Shown piece by piece: positions 26,463-35,849 of a stretch of 64,000 nt of DNA. The DNA is from Mycolicibacter sinensis. GTDB taxonomy: Bacteria > Actinomycetota > Actinomycetes > Mycobacteriales > Mycobacteriaceae. Both the position numbers and the translations under genes were made by a program. The notes under the pieces are model-generated. The model was not told the DNA's origin. It ran no database searches and worked only from the letters and a program-made list of their open reading frames with translations. The stretch is from assembly GCF_001667945.1 (NCBI RefSeq), contig NZ_LZJK01000076.1:22235-86234 (forward strand). Reading direction: 5' to 3'. Every line of letters starts with the position of its first letter. Within the stretch, counting starts at the first letter, position 1.

Positions 26463-26684
26463 TCACCCGGGCTCGGCCACCTCGCCCTCGACGTGGCGGC
26501 GGGACGGTTCCCGTCGCCGGTGGCTGGTGTCGCACAGCGGATAATTGCGGCTGCGCCCGCAGGCGCAGATGGCGACCATGAACCGGTCCGATTCGACGAC
26601 GCCCTCGGGGGTCTCGATGCGTACCGGCCCGGGGACCAGGACCGGGCCATTGCGGACCGGGCGAACCACCCGTGGTTCGGTCAC
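26463..26684 (-). CDS. CDGSH-type iron-sulfur protein
   Basis: A 73-residue protein with a single CDGSH-like motif, CACGRSRNYPLCDTSH, giving three Cys and one His for a 2Fe-2S cluster. Before it lies the typical strand GPVRIETPEGVVESDRFMVAI. Likely a small redox or cluster-transfer protein. GTG 26684 overlaps the methyltransferase stop by 4 nt; the longer open frame upstream is only a shadow of that gene. Confidence 0.88.
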   Translation of the reverse strand: MTEPRVVRPVRNGPVLVPGPVRIETPEGVVESDRFMVAICACGRSRNYPLCDTSHRRREPSRRHVEGEVAEPG

Positions 26685-27376
26685 GGCTTGTCCGCCCGGA
26701 TCACCACCAGCTGCTCTTCGCGGCAGCCGCGGGGCATCCGCCCGGTGCGTTCCAGCCAGCCGGCCCGCGCCGAGAGCACCGGACCAAACGGAATCCACCG
26801 GGACGCCACGATATCGGCGTCCAAGCCGCTGTCCCGCAGGACTTTCAGGGACCGGCCGGCGTCGGCCAGTGCCGACTGCACCAACAGCACCGAACCACCA
26901 CTGCGCAACAGCCTGGCGGCCGAGCGGCACAGCGGGTCGAGGACGATCCGGCCGTCGACGCCACCGTTCCACGACCACTCCGGGCCGCCGGCGGCCGGGA
27001 TCGGGTCCGCATGCCGCGGGGTGGGCACATACGGCGGGTTGGACACGATCAGGTCGAACGGCTCGCAGGCCAACGCGCCGGTCCACGGGCCCTGCCGGAT
27101 CTCCACGTCCACCCCGGCGGCGCGCGCGTTGTCCCGGGAGCACCGCACCGCAACGGGACAGATGTCGAATGCGGTGACGCTGCCGGCGCCCATATCGGCC
27201 GCCGCGATCGCCACCACCCCTGAGCCGGTGCACAGATCGAGCACCCGGCCGCGGCGGGCCAGGCCCGACGATTCCATCGTCTCGATGAGCAGGTGCGAAT
27301 CCTGCTGCGGGGCATAGACGCCGAGCGGAGTCAGCAGATCGGTCCTGGTCGCGGGAGTAGCGGCAATCGGGTTCAC
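26681..27376 (-). CDS. HemK/PrmC-like class-I methyltransferase
   Basis: A 231-residue SAM-dependent methyltransferase. SAM motif I is VLDLCTGSGVVAIAAADMG and the catalytic N-P-P-Y motif is in LIVSNPPYVPTP, which marks N-methylation of Gln/Asn/Ade. It is shorter than PrmC and lacks its N-terminal domain, so it belongs to the YfcB/HemK-related group of unknown target. The start GTG 27376 lies 10 nt from a SigF-type -10. Confidence 0.85.
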   Translation of the reverse strand: MNPIAATPATRTDLLTPLGVYAPQQDSHLLIETMESSGLARRGRVLDLCTGSGVVAIAAADMGAGSVTAFDICPVAVRCSRDNARAAGVDVEIRQGPWTGALACEPFDLIVSNPPYVPTPRHADPIPAAGGPEWSWNGGVDGRIVLDPLCRSAARLLRSGGSVLLVQSALADAGRSLKVLRDSGLDADIVASRWIPFGPVLSARAGWLERTGRMPRGCREEQLVVIRADKP

Positions 27377-27386
27377 CCAGCCGGTT

Positions 27387-27411
27387 TACCCGGCCACCAC
27401 CGCGGACAAAC
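27387..27411 (-). promoter_or_regulatory. SigF-type promoter of the methyltransferase-CDGSH unit
   Basis: Minus-strand GTTT (27411-27408) and GGGTA (27391-27387), spacer 16 nt. The -10 ends 10 nt from GTG 27376, the leaderless geometry. Confidence 0.72.
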
Positions 27412-27419
27412 GCCGTTGA

Positions 27420-28472
27420 TCACTCACGCAACGCGGGCAGCACTTCGGTGCCGTAGGTGCGAAGTGCGCCGCCCGGATCGGCACCGCCGACGTTCATCAT
27501 CACGACGACGGTGGCCCCGAGCGCACGCATCGCCTTCATCCGACGCACATGCACCGCCGGATCCGACGACACCGCCCCCATCAGCTTCCATTTGGTGTCG
27601 GACACCTGCGCCCCCAACCGCCCGACCTCGCCGGGGTCATGGATGTCGTCGGCGTAGTTCGCGTCGACCAGCGCCGCCTTCCACACCCGGGAATGTTCGA
27701 GTGCGGCATCGTCGGTCTCCGCCCACGACATCAGCCCCTGCACGATGATCTCTCCGGGCGGCTTCGCCGCGTCCTCGCAAGCCTTTCGGTAGGCGCCGAT
27801 CACGGCCGGCGCCTTGGCCGGGTCGCCCAGCGTCCAGACGCCGTCGGCGAGCCGGCCCGCGATAGCGGCTGCACGCGGCCCGAACGCGGACATGAACACC
27901 GGCGGGCGGCGCTCGACGTCGAGGTAGATCCGGGCGCCGTCGGTCCGGAAATGGCGGCCCCGGAAATCGACGGTTTCGCCGTTGAGCAGCCGGACGATGA
28001 TCTCCAGGGCCTCTTCGGTGCGGCACTGCTGTTCGGCGACGCTCGGCCAGTCCAGCCCGGCCGGGACCTCGTTCATCGCCTCGCCGGATCCGACCCCCAG
28101 GAACGTCCGGCCCGGATACAGCGATTCCAGGGTCGCGACCTGCTGCGCGACGACGACCGGGTTGTAGCGGTGCACCAGGCCGGTTACCGCGGTACCGAGA
28201 GCCACGTTGCGGGTCGCGTGCCCTGCCGCACCCAACCACACCCAGGCGTTGCCGCAGGCGGCGGGCGGGCCGCTGGCCGGATCCCACCAGGGCGCGAGGT
28301 GATCGGAGCAGCAGACGCCGTCGAAGCCGGCGTTCTCCGCCTCCACCGCCTGCCGCAGCAACGCCGGTGGCGAGAACCGCTCGTGGCCCAAGGCGGCGAA
28401 GTACGCAACGTCGTCGGGCTGGCGCCGGCGCGCCCACAGCACTCCCCGGACCGCGTCGACGACTCCATGCAT
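27420..28472 (-). CDS. LLM-class F420-dependent oxidoreductase
   Basis: A 350-residue luciferase-fold enzyme of the F420-dependent group: FDGVCCSDHLAPWW near residue 50, ALGTAVTGLVHRYNPVVVAQQ, LGVGSGEAMNEVPAG, and PPVFMSAFGPRAAAIAGRLADG. Substrate unknown. ATG 28472 (MHGVVDAVRG) was chosen by homology and by the SigF-type promoter 11 nt upstream, although GGAGG also lies in that gap. Confidence 0.86.
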   Translation of the reverse strand: MHGVVDAVRGVLWARRRQPDDVAYFAALGHERFSPPALLRQAVEAENAGFDGVCCSDHLAPWWDPASGPPAACGNAWVWLGAAGHATRNVALGTAVTGLVHRYNPVVVAQQVATLESLYPGRTFLGVGSGEAMNEVPAGLDWPSVAEQQCRTEEALEIIVRLLNGETVDFRGRHFRTDGARIYLDVERRPPVFMSAFGPRAAAIAGRLADGVWTLGDPAKAPAVIGAYRKACEDAAKPPGEIIVQGLMSWAETDDAALEHSRVWKAALVDANYADDIHDPGEVGRLGAQVSDTKWKLMGAVSSDPAVHVRRMKAMRALGATVVVMMNVGGADPGGALRTYGTEVLPALRE

Positions 28473-28483
28473 GCGCCTCCGCG

Positions 28484-28508
28484 TACCCGCCGGTGCCCCA
28501 GGGCAAAC
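28484..28508 (-). promoter_or_regulatory. SigF-type promoter of the second F420-type gene
   Basis: Minus-strand GTTT (28508-28505) and GGGTA (28488-28484), spacer 16 nt; 11 nt from ATG 28472. Directly abuts the plus-strand promoter at 28509. Confidence 0.72.
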
Positions 28509-28534
28509 GGTTGACGGGACCGCCGCGGTGGGTA
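28509..28534 (+). promoter_or_regulatory. SigF-type promoter of the PSD-family gene
   Basis: GGTTG (28509-28513) and GGGTA (28530-28534), spacer 16 nt; the -10 ends 10 nt before ATG 28545. Back-to-back with the promoter at 28484-28508, so the two -35 elements touch. Confidence 0.65.
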
Positions 28535-28544
28535 CTTCCACCGC

Positions 28545-29723
28545 ATGAGCGAGCCGGACGCGATCATCGACAAACTGCAGGAGGCACTGGGCCGTCAGCA
28601 GGGCCTGGCAGAGCTGGTCGAACAGTCGCTGCGCAAGGCCAGGCAACGCGCGCAAGCCGACCTGCGCCCGGCGCTGTTCGAGGCGTTGGAATGGCCTTGT
28701 GACATCGGTGAATACCAGGATTACCTGCGGCGCTTCGTCAGGTGGGTGCCGCAGGAGTCGCCGGCGAAGGCCTGGACCGAACAGGGCCAGACCCAAGAGG
28801 TCAGCGACCGGATGAGCCACTTCTACTTCCTGGTCGACCAGGAGATCGGCGACGAGACACTGCAGCACTGCGACGTCTTCCGGGAGTGGCTGACCGAGTT
28901 CGCCAAGCAGTGGGGCAACTTCCTCGACACGCCGGAGTCGTTCAGCCCGGAGGCGCTGAAGTCGTTCATCGCCAACGCACCGGAATACCGCGTCGAGGAG
29001 TCCCTGGTCGATGGCGCCCCCAACGCGCCCAGCGGCTGGCTGACCGCCAACCAGTTCATCGCCCGCGAACTCAACGGCGGGCTGCGCCCGATCGCCGAAC
29101 CCGGCAGCAACCTGGTGATCACCTCACCGGCCGACTGCCGTTTCCAGCACGCCTTCGACATCGATGCCGACTCGAACATCCCGGCCATCACGCTGAAGAA
29201 CCAAAGGTTCGGCAACATCAAGCAACTCATGGAAGGCAGCGCCTACCGCGAGAGCTTCGCCGGCGGCACCTTCGTGCATTACATGTTGCCGGTGCACGCC
29301 TATCACCGTTATCACCTGCCGGTCGATGGTCTGGTCCGGGAGTCGTTCCGCATCAACGGTGAAGTGTTCCTGCGAGTGTCCATCGAAGACCACGAGTTGC
29401 AGGCCAGCGACAGCGCCAGCACCGGTTACGAGTTCTCCCAGACCCGTGGCGTGGTGACCGTCGATACGTCGCGGTCGGCGGCCGGCGACCTCGGCCTGGT
29501 CGCGATCATCCCGGTGGGCATGGCGCACGTGTCGTCGGTGGTGCTCACCGGGGTCGAAGGCCGGCACATGGCCAAAGGCGAAGAGTTCGGCTACTTCCAG
29601 TTCGGCGGGTCGGACATCATCATCTTGTTCCAGGACGGCGTCGATCCGCAGATCGATACCAGCGAAGACTTCCGGCTGGTCGGCACCCCGGTGGCCCGCT
29701 GCACGCCGCTCCCCCGCAACTGA
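28545..29723 (+). CDS. Phosphatidylserine decarboxylase-family protein
   Basis: A 392-residue protein. Residues about 80-160 are helical, and from about 165 the PSD fold is visible: NQFIARELNGGLRPI, then VITSPADCRF, FAGGTFVHYMLPVHAYHRYHLPVDG, VAIIPVGMAHVSSV, and the self-cleavage site FGGSDIIILFQ (G-G-S) near residue 355. PSD enzymes self-process at G-S to form a pyruvoyl cofactor. It differs from the essential membrane Psd by its long N-terminal domain, so a secondary decarboxylase on another substrate is likely. Confidence 0.85.
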   Translation: MSEPDAIIDKLQEALGRQQGLAELVEQSLRKARQRAQADLRPALFEALEWPCDIGEYQDYLRRFVRWVPQESPAKAWTEQGQTQEVSDRMSHFYFLVDQEIGDETLQHCDVFREWLTEFAKQWGNFLDTPESFSPEALKSFIANAPEYRVEESLVDGAPNAPSGWLTANQFIARELNGGLRPIAEPGSNLVITSPADCRFQHAFDIDADSNIPAITLKNQRFGNIKQLMEGSAYRESFAGGTFVHYMLPVHAYHRYHLPVDGLVRESFRINGEVFLRVSIEDHELQASDSASTGYEFSQTRGVVTVDTSRSAAGDLGLVAIIPVGMAHVSSVVLTGVEGRHMAKGEEFGYFQFGGSDIIILFQDGVDPQIDTSEDFRLVGTPVARCTPLPRN

Positions 29724-29767
29724 TCTGCCCGGGCATACCCGTTCCGCGTCGCGGGTAGTCACCAGCC

Positions 29768-30880
29768 ATGACTTCGCGCGCAGCCACTGCGATACCGATC
29801 GAATCCGTCGAGGTCTCGGCCTACGCGATCCCCACCGACGCCCCGGAGTCCGACGGCACCCTGGCCTGGGACTCGACTACCTTCGTGCTGGTCAGCATCC
29901 GGGCCGGGGGTCTGGTCGGAACCGGCTACACCTACGGCGGAACGGCGGTGGCCACTGTGGTGGGCGGCAAGCTGGCCGAGGTCATCACCGGCGAGGACGC
30001 ATTGCAGCCGCCGGCCCGGTGGGCGGGAATGCAGCACGCGGTGCGCAACCTGGGCAAGCCGGGCGTGGTCGCCGAGGCGATCTCGGCGGTCGACATCGCG
30101 CTGTGGGATTTACGGGCCCGGCTGCTCGACGAGCCGCTGGCCGTCACCCTCGGCGCTGTCCATGACGCCACCCCGATCTACGGCAGCGGCGGATTCACCT
30201 CCTATGACAACGCCACGCTGTGTAAACAGTTGTGCGGCTGGGCCGACGCCGGCATTCCCCGGGTCAAGATGAAGGTGGGCCGCGACCCGGAGGCCGACAC
30301 CGGCCGGGTTTCCGCGGCCCGGGCGGCGATCGGCGAGGGTATCGAGTTGTTCGTCGACGCCAACGGGGCCTACCACCGCAAGCAGGCCCTGTGGTGGGCG
30401 CAGTGCTTCGCTGATTTCGGTGTGCGGTGGTTCGAGGAACCGGTGACCTCCGACGATCTCGAGGGGCTGCGTCAGTTGACCGAGCACGGGCCGCCGGGAA
30501 TGGACATCGCCGCCGGCGAATACGGTTACCACCTACCGTATTTCGAGCACATGCTGGCCGCGGGCGCCGTGGACTGCCTGCAGGCCGACGTCACCCGGGC
30601 GCTCGGGATCACCGGGGTGCTCAAAGTCGGTGCGCTCTGCGACGCCCGCGGCATCGACCTGTCGCTGCATTGTGCACCGCAGATCAGCGGCCAGGTCGGC
30701 ACGGCGATCTGGCACCTGCGCCATCTCGAGTACTTCCACGACCATGTACGGATCGAAGGCCTGGCGTTCGACGGAGTGATCACCCCGGAGCCGGGCGGAG
30801 TGCTGCGCCCGGACCGGACGGCGCCCGGGCACGGGCTCACCGTCAAAGAGGCCGACCTCAGTGAGTTTCGCGTCGCCTGA
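29768..30880 (+). CDS. Enolase-superfamily (mandelate racemase/muconate-lactonizing type) enzyme
   Basis: A 370-residue enzyme. The barrel carries VKMKVGRD (K-x-K acid/base), FVDANGAY (first Mg ligand Asp), RWFEEPV (second Glu), and AGEYGYH plus LSLHCAPQ, the third ligand and the terminal His. The His at the end of strand 7 suggests a dehydratase-type member acting on a sugar acid. ATG 29768 was chosen; GGGTA stands 10 nt upstream but without a recognisable -35. The 3' end overlaps the convergent oxidoreductase gene by 23 bp. Confidence 0.86.
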   Translation: MTSRAATAIPIESVEVSAYAIPTDAPESDGTLAWDSTTFVLVSIRAGGLVGTGYTYGGTAVATVVGGKLAEVITGEDALQPPARWAGMQHAVRNLGKPGVVAEAISAVDIALWDLRARLLDEPLAVTLGAVHDATPIYGSGGFTSYDNATLCKQLCGWADAGIPRVKMKVGRDPEADTGRVSAARAAIGEGIELFVDANGAYHRKQALWWAQCFADFGVRWFEEPVTSDDLEGLRQLTEHGPPGMDIAAGEYGYHLPYFEHMLAAGAVDCLQADVTRALGITGVLKVGALCDARGIDLSLHCAPQISGQVGTAIWHLRHLEYFHDHVRIEGLAFDGVITPEPGGVLRPDRTAPGHGLTVKEADLSEFRVA

Positions 30881-33800
30881 ACCCGACCACCGCAGCCGCC
30901 GTCGCGGCACCGAGTGCCGCCAGCGGCCCGGCGGTCCGCACCGCCCGCGTGCGGGCACCGGGCGCCGGACGCCCCGGGGGTTGCACGGATCCGATGTCCT
31001 CGGACTGCTTGGCCATGGCCATCAGCTGGCCCAGGTGCAGCGCTGAAGCCGCGCCGGCGTCGGAAAGCTGTGTCTGGCAGGAGAACCCGTCGGCCACCAC
31101 CATCGCATCGGGGTTCTGGCGGATCGCCGGGAACAGTGCCTGTTCGCCGCAGTCCATCGATATCTGGTATTTGCCCTCTTCGAAACCGAACGACCCGGCC
31201 AGCCCGCAGCAGCCCCCGGATACCGGCTCGACGTCCACGCCCATCTTCTGCAGCACTTGCTGGTCGGCGCTGACACCGCCGGTGGCGCGCTGGTGGCAGT
31301 GGCCCCACAGCAGGGCCCGCACGCGAGAGGTCTTGGGCACCTCGACGTCGAACTTGGCGAAGAACTCCGCGAAGTGGTAGCTGTTGCGCACCAGCCGCTC
31401 GGCGTCGTCGTCGTGCGGAAGTAGTTTGGGCAGCTCGTCTTTGAACACCGCCAGACAGCTCGGCTCCATCCCGACCACCGGGGTGTCGTCGCGGATCTCA
31501 TCGCGCAGCGCGGAGAGCACATCCAGCAGATAGTGTTTGGCGACGTCGAGGAAGCCGTAGTCATACAGCGGGCGTCCGCAGCAGATGTGACCGCGCGGCA
31601 TGAGCACCTGCCAGCCGGCCGCTTCGATGGCCTCCACGCAGGCCACCCCGACATCGGTGTGCAAATGGTTGTTGAAGGTGTCGGGGAACAAGATGACCCG
31701 CGGCCCGCCGGAGTTGACCACCGGCCGCGCGGCGAACCACTGCTGCAAGGTCATCGGCGCGAACGTCGGCAACGGGCGGTGCCGGTCGATGCCGCCGACG
31801 AATTTGGCCAGTCGGGACAGCACCGGCGTCTGGGTGGCGAAGTTCGCCAGTTCCGGCACCTTGGCGGCCAGCCGGGCGGCCTGGTCGATGAAGCCGAAGG
31901 CGTAGGCGTAGCGGGGCCGCCACCGGCGCAGCGACCGGTAGTGGTGGTAGAGGAACTCCGACTTGTAGGTGGGGATGTCGACGTTGACCGGGCAGTCGTT
32001 GGTGCAGCCCTTGCACGCCAGGCACAGGTCCAGTGCGTCCGCGACTTCGGTTGACTGCCAGCCGTCGGTGATCACTTCACCCCGCAGCATCTCGAACAGC
32101 AGCCGCGCACGGCCCCGGGTGGAGTGCTTCTCCTCGCGGGTGACCTGATAGCTCGGGCACATGGTGTCCTGCGCTTCGGGCACCCGGCATTTGCCCACCC
32201 CCACGCAGCGCAGCGCGGCGTGCGAGAAGTCGCCATGATCCTCCGGGTAGCTGAACTTGACCTTCGGCCGCGGCGGGTTGTAATCGGTGCCCAGCTTGAG
32301 GTTCTCGTCGAACCGGTAGGGGTCGATGACCTTGCCGGGGTTCATCTTCCACATCGGATCCCAGATCGACTTGAACTCGCGCATCGCATCGATCAGTCGC
32401 GGACCGTACTGCTTGCCGAGCAGCTCGGCGCGCTGCTGGCCGTCGCCGTGCTCCCCCGACATCGAGCCGCCGTAGGAGGCCACCAGATCCCCGGCCGCTT
32501 CCAGGAAATGCCGGTAGGTGGCCAGCCCGTCCTTGTGGCGCAGATCGAACCCGACCCGGGAGTGGATGCAGCCCTCCCCCAGGTGCCCGTACATGGCGCC
32601 GCGCAGCCCGTGCTCGGCATAGAGCCGCTGCAGGTCCCGCACGTAGTCGCCGACCCGCGCCGGCGGCACCGCCGAGTCCTCCCAGCCGGGCCAGTGGTTG
32701 CCGCTGTCCACCGGAAACGCCGTGGATCCCAGCCCGGACTCCCGGATCGACCACAGCTGGGCGCTGTTGCCGCCGTCCTGCTTGCTGCGGGCCATCACGA
32801 TTCGGTCGGAGCCGAAGCCCTTCTTCTGCTGCAACCACTCGACGAATCGCTGCGCCTGCGCCGACGAATCCCGCGGGTCATCGGAGCCGAACTGCACCAT
32901 CAGCCACGCCCCGGCCGAATCCACTTGCGGCAGCTGTGCTCTACCGGCCGCGTTGGTTCCGGTCAACTCCTGGTCGTGCACCAGCAGGCTGTCCACTGCC
33001 TCGCACCCGATCGGCTTGAACTCCATGATCTCCGGCGCCAGATCGCCGGCGTCTCCGACCGAGTCGAACGCCACGACCACGACGCTGCGGTGCAGCATCG
33101 CCGGGGTGAGCATCATGGTCGCGCTCAGCACCACCGCACAGGTGCTCTCGGTCCCCACCAGGGCGCGCGCGACGTTGAAGCCTTTCTCCGGCAGCAGTTC
33201 GTCAAGGTTGTAGCCCGACACCCGCCGCGGCAGCTCATCGACATCCGGGTAGCCCTTGCGAATGTCGTCGGCATACCTGTCACGCAGATCGCGCAGTGCC
33301 GCATAGATTTCGCCCTTCCGGCCGCCCTGGGCGATGATCGCGTCGATCTTGGACTCTTCGTTGTTGCCCACCCAGAACCGGGCGCCGTCGTAGGTGATGA
33401 TCTCCAATGCGTGGGTGTTGTCCGAGGTGCGCGGCCCCGGCCCGTAGAAGTGCGCCTGGATCGAATGCACACCGCAGGAGTTGTTGCCGATGTTGCCGCC
33501 CAGGGTGCACCGGGAGTGCGACGACGGGTCCGGCCCGAACACCAGCCCGTATTCACCGGTGGCCTTGTTGAGTTGCTCATTGATCACCCCGGTCTGCACG
33601 GTGCACAACCGTTGGCCCGCGTCGATGTCGATGATCTCGGTCAGATATTTGGAGAAGTCGATGACCACCGCCACGTTGACGGTCTCCCCGGACAGGCTCG
33701 TCCCGCCGCCGCGGCACAGCACCGGCGCCCGGTAGCCGTGACAGGCGCGCACGGTCTGCACCACGTCCTCGATCGTCTTGGGCACCACCACCCCGATCGG

Positions 33801-34001
33801 CACCTGTCGGTAGTTGGAGGCGTCGTTGGCGTACATCGCCTTGGTGCCGGCGTCGAAGCGCACTTCCCCTTCGACGTGGCGGCGCAACTGTTTCTCCAGC
33901 CCGATGACGTTGACCCGGTCGACCGCCGCCATTCCTGCGACGAACCGGGTGTCCGGCCGGGCGGGGATCTGCTCGGTGTGCCGGTGGCCGAGCAGGCTCA
34001 C
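30858..34001 (-). CDS. FAD-linked oxidase / Fe-S protein fusion (D-lactate dehydrogenase-like)
   Basis: A 1047-residue fusion. The N-terminal half is a VAO-type FAD oxidase (VLCRGGGTSLSGETVN, GGNIGNNSCGVHS). The centre has the Fe-S motif CLACKGCTNDCPVN and a second Cys group (CVGVGKCR). The last 300 residues have two CCG-type repeats (GHICCGRPLYDYG and GGCCGLAGSFGFE), as in GlpC/LutA. The layout is that of D-2-hydroxyacid dehydrogenases (GlcD-GlcF fused). A hydrophobic stretch near the end may attach it to the membrane. GTG 34001 overlaps the upstream stop by 4 nt, so it shares a message with the pyruvate-oxidase-like gene. Confidence 0.9.
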   Translation of the reverse strand: MSLLGHRHTEQIPARPDTRFVAGMAAVDRVNVIGLEKQLRRHVEGEVRFDAGTKAMYANDASNYRQVPIGVVVPKTIEDVVQTVRACHGYRAPVLCRGGGTSLSGETVNVAVVIDFSKYLTEIIDIDAGQRLCTVQTGVINEQLNKATGEYGLVFGPDPSSHSRCTLGGNIGNNSCGVHSIQAHFYGPGPRTSDNTHALEIITYDGARFWVGNNEESKIDAIIAQGGRKGEIYAALRDLRDRYADDIRKGYPDVDELPRRVSGYNLDELLPEKGFNVARALVGTESTCAVVLSATMMLTPAMLHRSVVVVAFDSVGDAGDLAPEIMEFKPIGCEAVDSLLVHDQELTGTNAAGRAQLPQVDSAGAWLMVQFGSDDPRDSSAQAQRFVEWLQQKKGFGSDRIVMARSKQDGGNSAQLWSIRESGLGSTAFPVDSGNHWPGWEDSAVPPARVGDYVRDLQRLYAEHGLRGAMYGHLGEGCIHSRVGFDLRHKDGLATYRHFLEAAGDLVASYGGSMSGEHGDGQQRAELLGKQYGPRLIDAMREFKSIWDPMWKMNPGKVIDPYRFDENLKLGTDYNPPRPKVKFSYPEDHGDFSHAALRCVGVGKCRVPEAQDTMCPSYQVTREEKHSTRGRARLLFEMLRGEVITDGWQSTEVADALDLCLACKGCTNDCPVNVDIPTYKSEFLYHHYRSLRRWRPRYAYAFGFIDQAARLAAKVPELANFATQTPVLSRLAKFVGGIDRHRPLPTFAPMTLQQWFAARPVVNSGGPRVILFPDTFNNHLHTDVGVACVEAIEAAGWQVLMPRGHICCGRPLYDYGFLDVAKHYLLDVLSALRDEIRDDTPVVGMEPSCLAVFKDELPKLLPHDDDAERLVRNSYHFAEFFAKFDVEVPKTSRVRALLWGHCHQRATGGVSADQQVLQKMGVDVEPVSGGCCGLAGSFGFEEGKYQISMDCGEQALFPAIRQNPDAMVVADGFSCQTQLSDAGAASALHLGQLMAMAKQSEDIGSVQPPGRPAPGARTRAVRTAGPLAALGAATAAAVVGFRRRETH

Positions 34002-35821
34002 TCGTCGTCGTCCTTGTCACGCAGGTCGCGTACCGCCTGCTTGGCCGACTCGGTGAACTCGTGCATCTTCTGCTTGGCGCCCTTGGTGGCGACGCTGACC
34101 CGGTCCGGGTCTTTGATCATCGCCTTGGCGGTCTTCTTCGCAATGTCCATCCTGATCTGAGGCGGAACCGGTGCGATATCCGGGTCAACGACCACTTCCA
34201 GTACCACCGGGCTGCTGGCAGCCAGCGCCTGGTCCCAGGCATGCCCGATGTTCTTCGGGTCATCGCAGCGGATACCGGTCAGCCCGAGCAGCTTGGCGAA
34301 TTCGGCATACGGTACGTCTGGAATATGTTGGGAGCCCTCGAATTTCTTCTCCCCTCCCATCGCCCGCTGCTCGAAGGTGACCTGGTTGAGGTCCTGATTG
34401 TTGAACACGCAGAAGATCAGCGGGCCCTTGGACAGCCGGTCCTTGTAGCGCTTCACGGTGATCATCTCGGCCATGCCGTTCATCTGGAACACCCCGTCAC
34501 CGACCAGGGCGATCACCGGGCGGCCCGGGTGCGCCAGTTTGGCGGCGATCGCATACGGGGTGCCGGGTCCCATGGTGGCGAGGTTGCCGGCCAGCGAGGC
34601 GGCCATTCCGGGCCGCAGCCGCAGGTGCCGCGCCCACCAGTTGGCCACCGAGCCGGCATCGGTGGTGATGACCGAATTATCGGGCAGTCGCTTGGACAGC
34701 TCGTGTACCACCAGCTCGGGGTTGAGCGGGTTTGCCTTGTCGTGGGCCCGCTTGTCGAGCACCCGCCACCACTCGGCCACCTCGCCTTCGATCTTCTTGC
34801 GCCAGGACCGGTCTTCCTTGCGCTTGAGTAGCGGGATCAGCTCTTGCAGCGTGTCTTTGGAGTCCCCGATCAGGTTGGCGTCCATCGGGTACCGCACGCC
34901 GATCATGCGGCCATCATGGTTGATCTCCACCCCCCGGCACTGCCCTTCTTTGGGCAGCCATTCGGAGTAGGGGAAGCTGGATCCGATCATGAACAACGTG
35001 TCGGCGCCGGACATCATCGCCTCGCTGGCCGTGGAGCCCAGCAGCCCGATCGGGCCGGTGACATACGGCAGATCGTCGGGCAGGGAAGCCCGCCCCAGGG
35101 AGGTCTTGGCCACCCCGGCGCCGAGCAGCTCGGCCACCTGCACCACTTCGTCTGACGCGTCGGCGGCACCGGCGCCGATCAGAATCGCCACCTTCTCGGC
35201 ATCGTTGAGAATGTCGGCGGCCTTCTGCAATTCGGGTTGCGCGGGGAGCATCCGGGACCGGGACCAGCCGACGCTGCTGAACACCGCACCGTGCATCCGC
35301 GGCGGCGACGGCACCGCGTCCTCTTCGGCGACGTCCTCGGGCAGGATGATGGTGGCCACCGTGCGATTCGTCAGCGCCACCTTGCACGCCCGGTCTACCA
35401 GGTGCCGGGCCTGCACTGGCGCCATGCAGGTTTGGATGAAGTCCGACGAGACGTCTTTGAACAGTGAGTTGGGGTCGATCTCCTGCTGAAACGCCGCGCC
35501 CAGTGACATCCGCTTCTGCTGGCCGACGATGGCCACCACCGGCTGATGGTCGAGTTTGGCGTCATAGAGCCCGTTGAGCAGGTGGATCGCCCCGCCGCCG
35601 GACGTGGCCAGGCAGCAGCCGAGTTCGCCGGTGAATTTGGCGTGCCCGGTCGCCATGAAGGCGCCCATCTCCTCGTGGCGCGGCTGGATCAACTCCGGAT
35701 CGCCTCCGGCCCGGTCCAGTGCGCCGAGCATGGACAGGATGCCGTCACCGGGATATCCGAAGATCCGGTGCACCCCCCACTGGCGTAACCGGTCGATGAT
35801 GAAGTCCGCGGTCTTCGGCAT
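33998..35821 (-). CDS. Thiamine-pyrophosphate enzyme (pyruvate oxidase/dehydrogenase-like)
   Basis: A 607-residue ThDP enzyme with the three domains of the PoxB/acetolactate-synthase family. The catalytic Glu is in QPRHEEMGAFMATGHAK near residue 50. The cofactor motif GDGVFQMNGMAE ... NNQDLN is at about 430-470. The C terminus is a 40-residue Lys-rich helix (KKTAKAMIKDPD), comparable to the PoxB membrane-binding tail. With the downstream D-lactate-dehydrogenase-like flavoprotein it may form a lactate-to-acetate route (inference). ATG 35821 follows AGAAGGGAG. Confidence 0.9.
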   Translation of the reverse strand: MPKTADFIIDRLRQWGVHRIFGYPGDGILSMLGALDRAGGDPELIQPRHEEMGAFMATGHAKFTGELGCCLATSGGGAIHLLNGLYDAKLDHQPVVAIVGQQKRMSLGAAFQQEIDPNSLFKDVSSDFIQTCMAPVQARHLVDRACKVALTNRTVATIILPEDVAEEDAVPSPPRMHGAVFSSVGWSRSRMLPAQPELQKAADILNDAEKVAILIGAGAADASDEVVQVAELLGAGVAKTSLGRASLPDDLPYVTGPIGLLGSTASEAMMSGADTLFMIGSSFPYSEWLPKEGQCRGVEINHDGRMIGVRYPMDANLIGDSKDTLQELIPLLKRKEDRSWRKKIEGEVAEWWRVLDKRAHDKANPLNPELVVHELSKRLPDNSVITTDAGSVANWWARHLRLRPGMAASLAGNLATMGPGTPYAIAAKLAHPGRPVIALVGDGVFQMNGMAEMITVKRYKDRLSKGPLIFCVFNNQDLNQVTFEQRAMGGEKKFEGSQHIPDVPYAEFAKLLGLTGIRCDDPKNIGHAWDQALAASSPVVLEVVVDPDIAPVPPQIRMDIAKKTAKAMIKDPDRVSVATKGAKQKMHEFTESAKQAVRDLRDKDDDE

Positions 35822-35849
35822 GGTGCGCTCCCTTCTATCGGCACACGGT

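Noticed and set aside
26463..27233. 256-codon minus-strand open frame
   Set aside because: Its first two-thirds is the out-of-frame shadow of the methyltransferase; only the CDGSH part from GTG 26684 is real.
29732..29757. SigF-type promoter for the enolase-superfamily gene
   Set aside because: GGGTA is at the leaderless distance but no -35 resembling GGTTT is found at 15-17 nt.
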